A DNA stretch of 64,000 nucleotides from Erysipelotrichaceae bacterium (GTDB taxonomy: Bacteria; Bacillota_I; Bacilli_A; Erysipelotrichales; Erysipelotrichaceae): contig JAFSUN010000011.1 in NCBI GenBank assembly GCA_017445225.1, positions 147,002 through 211,001 on the forward strand. Direction: 5' to 3'. The notes below the pieces were generated by a model. That model was not told the DNA's origin, made no database searches, and saw only the letters and a list, made by a program, of their open reading frames with translations. The position numbers and the translations under genes are program-made. How positions within the stretch are numbered: position 1 is the stretch's first letter; each line of letters starts with the position of its first letter. Below, piece by piece: positions 51,236-59,822 of this stretch.

Positions 51236-51814
51236 TTATTGACAGAATTCAATTCCACTTTCCGTGCTCATGCTTTTGATGCGGGCCAGAGACTCCACGC
51301 GGATCCCCTGTTCCCTGATGCGGTCTCCACCCTGCTGGTAAGCCTTTTCAATGACAATTCCGCAGCCGGCAATCTGGCAGCCGGCCTGGCGGGCAATGGA
51401 GATCAGGGCGTTTAAAGCCTCGCCGTTGGCCAGGAAATCGTCTAAGATAAGTACCTTGTCGTCCTTGGAAAGATACTGCCTGCTGACAGAAACCGTAATG
51501 TCGGCATTACGGGTGTAGGAATGTTCTGTAACATGATAGGTATCGTTCCCAATGTTGCGGGCATTGCCCTTCTTGGCAAAGACCACCGGGCAGTAATTAA
51601 AAAACTGTGAAGTTGCACAACCGATGGCGATGCCGGAGGCTTCGATGGTCAGGATCTTGTTAACTTCACAATCCGCAAAACGTCTCTTAAACTCTTTTCC
51701 AATTTCGGGCAGGAAAGCGGTATCAATCTGATGGTTCAGAAAGCTGTCGACCTTTAGAATGTCGCCATCGAGAATGCGCCCTTTTGTGACAATGAGCTTC
51801 TGTAATGCTTCCAT
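51236..51814 (-). CDS. xpt: Xanthine phosphoribosyltransferase
   Basis: 192 residues from the ATG at 51814 (MEALQKLIVTKG), preceded by GGGGAGGTG. PRPP-binding motif KVLILDDFLANGEALNAL and base/phosphate site TIEASGIAIG are characteristic. Converts xanthine and PRPP to XMP, feeding GuaA. The nucleoside importer follows at 82 bases, so the two form a purine salvage unit, possibly cotranscribed; only a weak hairpin separates them. Confidence 0.93.
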   Translation of the reverse strand: MEALQKLIVTKGRILDGDILKVDSFLNHQIDTAFLPEIGKEFKRRFADCEVNKILTIEASGIAIGCATSQFFNYCPVVFAKKGNARNIGNDTYHVTEHSYTRNADITVSVSRQYLSKDDKVLILDDFLANGEALNALISIARQAGCQIAGCGIVIEKAYQQGGDRIREQGIRVESLARIKSMSTESGIEFCQ

Positions 51815-51983
51815 AATCACGCACCTCCCCAAAAAATATACTCCAATTATTATACAAGAAAGGCGAAATTGCAAGTAAAATCGGCATTATTTGGAAATGC
51901 AAACGTTTTCATTTTTCAAAAGTTTTTCCCTGGCATTTTACCGGCATTTTGGTATGATAAAATTAGTAAAAAGGAGTAATTTT

Positions 51984-52385
51984 ATGTGTATATTCTGCGA
52001 TATCATTGAGGGTAAAATTCCCAGCAAGAAGGTATATGAAGACGATGATGTCCTGGCTATTCTGGACATTTCCCAGCTCACCCGCGGCCATACTCTGGTC
52101 ATGCCCAAGAAGCACGTTGCCAACATTCTGGAGTGCGATGAAGAGACCCTGACCAAGGTCATTAAGTTCACCAGGCGCCTGGCCGGCCAGATCACTTCTG
52201 CTCTTAAGGCCCCCGGCTGCAACATCCTGAATAACTGCAACCCTGAGGCTGAACAGTCGGTCATGCACCTGCATTTCCACATCATTCCCCGCTACGGCAA
52301 TGAAGACTGCCAGATCTCGGATTTCCACCCTACCCACGAGCCATACGATCTCGATGAAATTCTTAAGGAAATTGCCAATAATTAA
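51984..52385 (+). CDS. HIT-family nucleotide-binding protein
   Basis: 133 residues from the ATG at 51984 with AAGGAG just upstream; upstream in-frame codons overlap the promoter. Histidine triad MHLHFHIIPR (H95, H97, H99), and CIFCDIIEGKIPS with two cysteines at the start as in Hint/HinT proteins. Hydrolyses AMP-linked substrates such as AMP-lysine or adenosine phosphoramidates. Extended -10 (TGGTATGAT, ending 51958) upstream. Confidence 0.92.
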   Translation: MCIFCDIIEGKIPSKKVYEDDDVLAILDISQLTRGHTLVMPKKHVANILECDEETLTKVIKFTRRLAGQITSALKAPGCNILNNCNPEAEQSVMHLHFHIIPRYGNEDCQISDFHPTHEPYDLDEILKEIANN

Positions 52386-52481
52386 TCAAATTCCTGTAGA
52401 AAACTTGAATGATATGAGATATAATTTACTCTGTAGGTAAAGTATTTTTACTTACTTTGATTATCTTTACAGGGAGTATAT

Positions 52482-53363
52482 ATGGAGAACAAAGAACAAT
52501 TGGTAGAAAGAGCCAAGCAACTGGCTACCAGCGACAGACTGGTAAATGTTGCCAATCAGCTTAAGGATCTGAAGAGAGCATGGCGCAGACTCGAGAGCGA
52601 AGAAGAATCACTGTATGACAAGGAACTGTCCGAAGTATTCTACGGATATCTGGATCAGATCAGTGCCAGAAGCAATGAAGTCATGACCAGCGTTGAAGAT
52701 CACAAGAAGGAGCTTATTGAAAAGGCCAAGGAAGTGCTGAATCAGAAGAACTTCAAGAAAGCTACCGCTGAAATGAATGACCTGATGGAACAGTGGAAAC
52801 AGTCAGGACGTTCAACCAAGGAAGTTGATGACGGTTTATGGGCCCAGTTCAAGGAAGTCAGAGATGAGTTCTTTGCGAATAGAAATGCCTACTATGAAAA
52901 CTTAACCGAAACCTTTAAGGCCAACAAGCAGGCTAAGAAAGACCTCATTGAAAAAGCCAAGGAAATCAACCAGATCGAAAACATCAAGGAACTCACCGAC
53001 AAGATGAATGAACTGATGGAAGAATGGAAGAAGACCGGAACCGCCGGCAGAGATACCGACGATGCTTTATGGAAGGAATTCGCTGCTGAAAGAAAGGCTT
53101 TCTTCAACAAGAAGAATTCTTACTATGATGGCTTAAAGAAGATGTACAACGAAAGAGTAGCCGCCAAGAAGGAAATCATCGCCGAAGCTAAGATGTTATT
53201 AGCCAGAAGCGAATTCACCGAAGAAGAAGTAGCTTCCGTCAAGGCTCTCAGAAACAAGTGGAAGGAAATCGGCAACGCTGGCAGAGACAACGAAGAGTCA
53301 TTATGGCAGCAGTTCAACGAAACCCTCGACAAGTATTTCGAGAACATGAGGATCTGGAAGTAA
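52482..53363 (+). CDS. DUF349 repeat protein
   Basis: 293 residues, entirely helical with strong coiled-coil character. Three or more DUF349 repeats can be seen, each ending in LW..F...R..FF..R..YY: about 120-145 (LWAQFKEVRDEFFANRNAYYE), 195-220 (LWKEFAAERKAFFNKKNSYYD) and 265-290 (LWQQFNETLDKYFENM). Function of the family is not established. No membrane segment. Codon use differs slightly from neighbours (Lys and Glu rich). Confidence 0.8.
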   Translation: MENKEQLVERAKQLATSDRLVNVANQLKDLKRAWRRLESEEESLYDKELSEVFYGYLDQISARSNEVMTSVEDHKKELIEKAKEVLNQKNFKKATAEMNDLMEQWKQSGRSTKEVDDGLWAQFKEVRDEFFANRNAYYENLTETFKANKQAKKDLIEKAKEINQIENIKELTDKMNELMEEWKKTGTAGRDTDDALWKEFAAERKAFFNKKNSYYDGLKKMYNERVAAKKEIIAEAKMLLARSEFTEEEVASVKALRNKWKEIGNAGRDNEESLWQQFNETLDKYFENMRIWK

Positions 53364-53387
53364 TCTCCAATCAGATCAAGGCATATT

Positions 53388-53412
53388 AAAGGGGCAGTCT
53401 GACTGCCCTTTA
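53388..53412 (+). terminator. Terminator after the DUF349 gene
   Basis: AAAGGGGCAGTC pairs with GACTGCCCTTT (one bulge), followed by AATA; short T run. Confidence 0.6.
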
Positions 53413-53417
53413 ATAGT

Positions 53418-53443
53418 GAAGAAAACGTCCCGCAGGACGTTTT
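53418..53443 (-). terminator. Terminator of the Ktr operon
   Basis: Minus strand AAAACGTCC/GGACGTTTT with four-base loop, then CTTC; the T of the right arm serve as the T run. Only 7 bases from the stop codon of the channel gene. Confidence 0.7.
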
Positions 53444-53449
53444 GTTTAT

Positions 53450-54916
53450 TTAGTTTCTTTCGCGCTCCCGGAAGTCCTTGAACAGTCTAAGAATGGCTTC
53501 AAAGACGACCATGATCTCCAGTCTGCCCAGAAACATGCCGACATTGGCCGTCCACAGGATCAGCTTGCTGGCGTGATAGCCGGTAATGCCGACCGACAGG
53601 CCGACGGTACAGACAGCGGAACAGAATTCAAACATTGAATCCTGGAGGCTATAGCCTTCCAGGGTGAAGATGAAGGAACCGGCAAACAGCAGGATCAGGT
53701 AGAACAGCACATAGCTGGAAGTCGAAGAGATCTCCGACTGCGTCAGTTCATAGCGCTTCCCTACCCTTTCGATGAAGTCGGTAGTGACCATCTTGCGGTT
53801 GAGGATCGTATTCTTGATCGAACGGTAGATGCCCTTGAGGGTAACGATGATGCGGTACTGCTTGATGCCGCCGCCGGTCGATTCCAGATCACCGCCAAAC
53901 AGCATCAGCAGGATCATCAGAGTGATGAAGCCGCTGGGCAGGATGGCCAGGCTTTTCACGGAAACAAAGCCGGTCGTGGTTATGCAGGTAACAAACTGGA
54001 ACAGCGAGTAACGCAGGCTTTCCCCGAAATTGGCAGCGAAGCCGCTCTTAAGCATGTCATAGCACATCAACGGGATGATGATCGCTACCACCGCCACGAA
54101 GAACTTGGTTTCCGAATGCTTCCAGATGTTACCAAATCTTTTCTTCAGGAAGCTCAGGTGCAGCATGAAGTTGGTCATGCCCAGTAACATCAGGATCATC
54201 GAAACGATCTCAATGCCCAGAGAATGATAACCGTAGATGCTCTCGTTGATGACGGAGAAACCACCGGTCGACAGGGCCGCAATGGCGGTATTGATGGCGT
54301 CAAACAGCGGCATGCCCAATAGCACGTAAGCGACGGTGCCGGCGATGATGTAGACGGTATAGATCGACAGGATCAGCTGTGCACTCTTGGCCAGGTTCGG
54401 CATCAGACGGTCATTATGCCCTTCTGCATTATACAGATTCAGTCCGTACTTATCCGAGAAGGCACAGGTCAGGATCAGTACCAGACCGACGCCGCCGACA
54501 AACAGCGAGATGCTGCGGAACATCAGGAAGACATGTGGAGTATTATCGGTATCCACGACGGTCAGACCGGTGGTGGAATAGCCCGAAGTCATCTCAAAGG
54601 CCGCCTGGGAAAAGTTGTAATCACCCTTCAGCATCCAGGGGACCGTAGAGATCAGGATGGCCGTCAGCCAGACCAGTACGACCAGAACGGCATCGTAGTG
54701 CTTCTCCAGCTTGACGATCTCGGTGTCCCTTAACAGATATCTGATCAGCCAGCCCACCCCGATGGCCACGGCTCCCGGAACCAGGAAGCACCAGGCATAG
54801 GAGACTTCATCGGGATAGAACGGCAGAACGATCAGCGGCAGAAACTGAATGATGCCGACCATTATTATGAAGATGGCCAGATAATAGGCTATCAGGCGAT
54901 GATACTTGTTGATCAT
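53450..54916 (-). CDS. ktrB: Potassium uptake channel subunit TrkH/KtrB
   Basis: 488 residues, four repeated M1-P-M2 units. The four selectivity-filter glycines are visible in SGYSTTGLTVV, ALSTGGFSV, CITTTGFVSV and AVCTVGLSVG. About ten membrane segments. Takes up K+ under control of the cytosolic RCK subunits encoded upstream. Start overlaps the stop of the preceding gene by 4 bases. Confidence 0.93.
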   Translation of the reverse strand: MINKYHRLIAYYLAIFIIMVGIIQFLPLIVLPFYPDEVSYAWCFLVPGAVAIGVGWLIRYLLRDTEIVKLEKHYDAVLVVLVWLTAILISTVPWMLKGDYNFSQAAFEMTSGYSTTGLTVVDTDNTPHVFLMFRSISLFVGGVGLVLILTCAFSDKYGLNLYNAEGHNDRLMPNLAKSAQLILSIYTVYIIAGTVAYVLLGMPLFDAINTAIAALSTGGFSVINESIYGYHSLGIEIVSMILMLLGMTNFMLHLSFLKKRFGNIWKHSETKFFVAVVAIIIPLMCYDMLKSGFAANFGESLRYSLFQFVTCITTTGFVSVKSLAILPSGFITLMILLMLFGGDLESTGGGIKQYRIIVTLKGIYRSIKNTILNRKMVTTDFIERVGKRYELTQSEISSTSSYVLFYLILLFAGSFIFTLEGYSLQDSMFEFCSAVCTVGLSVGITGYHASKLILWTANVGMFLGRLEIMVVFEAILRLFKDFRERERN

Positions 54917-55578
54917 TGTTTCTTCCTCTGGAATAAGCCGGTGATCTTTTCCTTGTTTTCTTCGGTGGTAACGATCAGAACGATGTCACCTTCCTTCAGC
55001 TGGGTAGCGCCGTTGGGGATGATGACCTTATGCCCGCGGGTAACGGCGGAAACGGATCCGATCTTGGAGATGCTGAGATCCTTCAGGGTCTTGCCTTCAT
55101 AGTAAAGATCGTTAGTGATCTTGATCTGCATGATGACGACTTTCTCATCATGCAGGGACAGGGTATTGATCAGGTTTTCAACGGAAGCCGCACTCCGGAT
55201 CTGCTCACCCAGCAGATAGGTAGAGCTCAGAACCGAGTCGATGCCCAGTTTTCTGAACACTTCAACGTTTTTCGGGTTCAGAACGGTAGCGATGCACCGC
55301 TTGGCCCCCAGCAGCTGCTTGGCAGTCTTGCAGGCGACATAGTTGGCCATGTCATCTTCGCTTAAGGCAATGAAAAGATCGGCGTTTTCCGCTCCGGCTT
55401 CTCTTAAGTCGGTCTCTCTGGTAGCCAGGCCCTTCATGACCGGGATGCCGTTGCGGACGCTGAGGTACTTGCAGTCCTCCTCACTTTCATTGATGACGAC
55501 CAGCGTGTTGGACCGGGAGTTATAGGTGCTGATGATGTAGTCGGCTTCATGCTTGCCGTTGGCGATCACGATTTTCAT
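54913..55578 (-). CDS. TrkA/KtrA-like subunit with TrkA-C domain and degenerate Rossmann site
   Basis: 221 residues: RCK N-terminal Rossmann-like domain (1-135) and TrkA-C domain (about 145-215, GKTLKDLSISKIG). The nucleotide-binding glycine motif, normally GxGxxG, reads VIANGKHEADYII, so it probably cannot bind nucleotide normally. Gates the channel with its partner. Overlaps both neighbours by 4 bases. Confidence 0.88.
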   Translation of the reverse strand: MKIVIANGKHEADYIISTYNSRSNTLVVINESEEDCKYLSVRNGIPVMKGLATRETDLREAGAENADLFIALSEDDMANYVACKTAKQLLGAKRCIATVLNPKNVEVFRKLGIDSVLSSTYLLGEQIRSAASVENLINTLSLHDEKVVIMQIKITNDLYYEGKTLKDLSISKIGSVSAVTRGHKVIIPNGATQLKEGDIVLIVTTEENKEKITGLFQRKKQ

Positions 55579-55988
55579 AAGTCCTTGCCCTCCATCTGCC
55601 TGACAAAGTCATCCAGGAACAGGTCAAAGGGGTTGATGCAGCGGATCCAGGGATCAACGATCTTGACCTTGCGGGAGTCCTTGAGTTTGATGTAGATCTC
55701 CGGCACCTTATAGATATGGCTGCAGACATCGGCCAGGAAGATGTTGGTATTGTCATCTTCGGTCAGGAAAACGGCCCGGTCAGCTGTCTTAATGCCGTTG
55801 GCTTCCAGGAAGTCCATGTCAGTAGCGTCACCGGATTCCAGGAAACCGGTAAAGTCTTCCACGTTCATCAGTTTGTCCTTGTTCAAGTCAATGAGCACAA
55901 CGTCATCCTTCTGCCGGGAAAGGATCTTGGCAATGTTGCTGCCAAGACGGCCGGCGCCAACCACGATACTCTTACGATTTACACTCAT
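55575..55988 (-). CDS. TrkA-N-only RCK protein
   Basis: 137 residues from the ATG at 55988 (AGGTGA five bases upstream; an upstream GTG is within that SD). Intact nucleotide motif VVGAGRLGSNIA and the acidic residue ending strand beta-2 (LIDLNKD). Contains the Rossmann domain only, with no TrkA-C domain. Complements the following protein, which has TrkA-C but a broken glycine motif. First gene of the operon. Confidence 0.85.
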   Translation of the reverse strand: MSVNRKSIVVGAGRLGSNIAKILSRQKDDVVLIDLNKDKLMNVEDFTGFLESGDATDMDFLEANGIKTADRAVFLTEDDNTNIFLADVCSHIYKVPEIYIKLKDSRKVKIVDPWIRCINPFDLFLDDFVRQMEGKDL

Positions 55989-56030
55989 AATGTTCACCTG
56001 TCGTTTCTATTCAAAATATTTTACCCTAAC

Positions 56031-56059
56031 AATATATATTGGAATTTATCCCCTGTCAA
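56031..56059 (-). promoter_or_regulatory. Promoter of the Ktr operon
   Basis: Minus strand TTGACA (56054-56059), 17-base spacer, TATATT (56031-56036). Confidence 0.8.
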
Positions 56060-56068
56060 AACCGGTTA

Positions 56069-56755
56069 TTACCATTCATCTTCCTGCAGATTGGCGATCA
56101 ATTCACTTTTGGTAAAGATCGGCCAATGGGCGCCGATGAAACTGTCAGCTTCCAGGCTCTCCACATGCTTCCGCAGTTTCTCCGTCAGCGTTTTATCAGC
56201 CACCCAGGTAGGATAGACGCCGCTGATGGCATCGCCGAAGAAGACGACCCGGTCCTCAGGAAGATAGACCAGCGTAGCATCATCGGTATGCGGTGAATCG
56301 GTCTCATAGATGATCACCGGCAGACCACCGGCATCGATCATCAGTTTTCCCTGATATTCAATGTCACTGGTCACCACGACGATCTCCTTATCATCGGCAT
56401 ATTCCCGGGCAATGGTAATATCCATGTTCCGGAAATTCTCATCATGCTCCGGACTGCGGGAAGCAATGAACTCCTTAAGGTGATCATTGGTACGCCTGCT
56501 GGCGATGGTCAGGCCGTTCACCCGATGCATTCCGAAGGTATGGTCCCAATGCCAGTGGGTCAGAACCGTCAGCTGCGGAAAAGGAAGTTTTTCTTTTTTC
56601 AGGGCCTCATAGAACTCCTCAACATGGCTGTCGGAATGACCGGCATCTACGGCGATGGAAAAGTTCCTGCCCTTGATGTAACCAAGAGCGGGCCGGTCTC
56701 TCTCGTCCTCAAACTGGGAATACCAGACTCTCTCATTGTACCGTAACAGTTTCAT
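56069..56755 (-). CDS. Metallo-beta-lactamase-fold hydrolase
   Basis: 228 residues from the ATG at 56755 (AGGAGGTG upstream). The HxHxDH motif THWHWDHTFG, the further histidine in YETDSPHTDDATLVY and FFGDAISG give the metal centre of the MBL fold. The class that hydrolyses thioesters or lactones (glyoxalase II/quorum-like) is likely but the substrate is not determined. Its start lies inside the 3-prime end of the preceding gene (23-base overlap), so it is translationally coupled to it. Confidence 0.85.
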   Translation of the reverse strand: MKLLRYNERVWYSQFEDERDRPALGYIKGRNFSIAVDAGHSDSHVEEFYEALKKEKLPFPQLTVLTHWHWDHTFGMHRVNGLTIASRRTNDHLKEFIASRSPEHDENFRNMDITIAREYADDKEIVVVTSDIEYQGKLMIDAGGLPVIIYETDSPHTDDATLVYLPEDRVVFFGDAISGVYPTWVADKTLTEKLRKHVESLEADSFIGAHWPIFTKSELIANLQEDEW

Positions 56756-57599
56756 TTCCTTCACCTCCTGAGGGCTGAGGCTCCACCGGCTGGAGCTCAT
56801 CGATTGGGTATTTCAGCGAGATATTACCGCTGTTGGATTCGATCTGCAGAGTTCTTAACGGGTCCCCTTCTCTGGCATAGACATTGACGATCTCATCTCT
56901 GGTTTCCCCTTCAATCTCAACGATCTCATGGACCCGGTCACCGTTAAGCTCAAGCGTGCCGATGCGGGTCGAAAGATTGCAGGTATAGTGAGCCAGATCT
57001 TCCAGCATCTTAAGCGAAATAGGACTGGTCTGCGAACGGATGTACAGGCGGTCAAAACTGCAGTCCTCCAGGAGCAGATCACCATAGTTGGAGGTCACGT
57101 TCATCGACCGGAAGGAAGAAGTTTTCAAGGCCGCTTCGCCATTGACGGCATTGAAGATCAGGTCCCGGATCCGCACGTTGGCCAGTTCCAGGTTACCGTC
57201 AACGCTGTTGAAACTCAGCCGGTTGATGATGTCGGCCGGCAGGAAGACCGTAATGGTCTGAATGGCTTTCTTGCTGGAAGCGGCATTGCTTTCAACGCGG
57301 GATGTCATCCTCAAGGTAATGGTCTTGTTGACCACGTTGTATTCATTGTTGTTCTGAAGTTTCTGGAAGTAGGTGATCTTGATCTTGTCGTCTTCACTGG
57401 GTCGGATCACCAGATCATGGTTGATCGAACTGATGATAAGGTTATTGGCTTCGGCGCTCTCGATCTCCTGATATACTTCCATGTAGGAACTGGTGGTACT
57501 TTCATCCGGCATGTAATAGGCATTATAAAGCGTCCAGATGCCGATGATCATGGCGGTCAGGATGATAATCATGCCGATCAGGAAACCGTTTCTCTTCAC
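56733..57599 (-). CDS. DUF4097-like membrane-anchored beta-helix protein
   Basis: 288 residues, GTG start with GGGAGAAGG upstream. One N-terminal membrane helix (about 6-24), then repetitive beta strands of the DUF4097 kind (SFNSVDGNLELANVRIRDLIFNAVNGEAALKTSS) forming a likely beta helix outside the membrane. A short Pro/Gly tail ends it. Members are often linked to envelope stress regulation, but function is not established. Confidence 0.75.
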   Translation of the reverse strand: MKRNGFLIGMIIILTAMIIGIWTLYNAYYMPDESTTSSYMEVYQEIESAEANNLIISSINHDLVIRPSEDDKIKITYFQKLQNNNEYNVVNKTITLRMTSRVESNAASSKKAIQTITVFLPADIINRLSFNSVDGNLELANVRIRDLIFNAVNGEAALKTSSFRSMNVTSNYGDLLLEDCSFDRLYIRSQTSPISLKMLEDLAHYTCNLSTRIGTLELNGDRVHEIVEIEGETRDEIVNVYAREGDPLRTLQIESNSGNISLKYPIDELQPVEPQPSGGEGNETVTVQ

Positions 57600-57631
57600 T
57601 TCTGCCTTCTCCCGTCTCTATTCTTTAGATA

Positions 57632-57640
57632 ATTATATCA
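57632..57640 (-). promoter_or_regulatory. Extended -10 promoter for the DUF4097-like gene
   Basis: Minus strand TGATATAAT: perfect TATAAT with extended TG, no clear -35. About 35 bases before the GTG. Confidence 0.55.
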
Positions 57641-57697
57641 TGAACAGCCCTTCCTCATTAAGAAACTGTTCTTCCGGATTTTACCTGCGCAATTCTA

Positions 57698-57725
57698 TTG
57701 ACATATATTTTATCTGAATTATAAT
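57698..57725 (+). promoter_or_regulatory. groESL promoter
   Basis: TTGACA (57698-57703), 16-base spacer, TATAAT (57720-57725), vegetative type. The transcription start falls just before or in the CIRCE element. Confidence 0.85.
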
Positions 57726-57734
57726 AATAAAGGA

Positions 57735-57761
57735 TTAGCACTTTAAGCGATTGAGTGCTAA
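57735..57761 (+). promoter_or_regulatory. CIRCE operator
   Basis: TTAGCACTT-N9-GAGTGCTAA: one mismatch from the consensus inverted repeat bound by HrcA. Places groESL under HrcA heat-shock repression. Confidence 0.95.
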
Positions 57762-57773
57762 ATAGGAGGATTT

Positions 57774-59701
<1,928 letters not shown>

Positions 59702-59725
59702 AAACTGACCTAACCTGATCAGATC

Positions 59726-59755
59726 AGCGCAGATGAAATCATCTGCGCTTTTCTT
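59726..59755 (+). terminator. groESL terminator
   Basis: 11-bp perfect stem AGCGCAGATGA/TCATCTGCGCT, two-base apex, then TTTCTTTC. Confidence 0.85.
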
Positions 59756-59822
59756 TCAATCATTTTTGTGCCTGCTTTTCCTTCATCATAGTATAATGAT
59801 TAAAACGCAAAGGAGGTAAGAC

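Noticed and set aside
51815..51870. Purine riboswitch upstream of xpt
   Set aside because: Leader too short and no conserved core with TATGG and CCTAAA-like loops.
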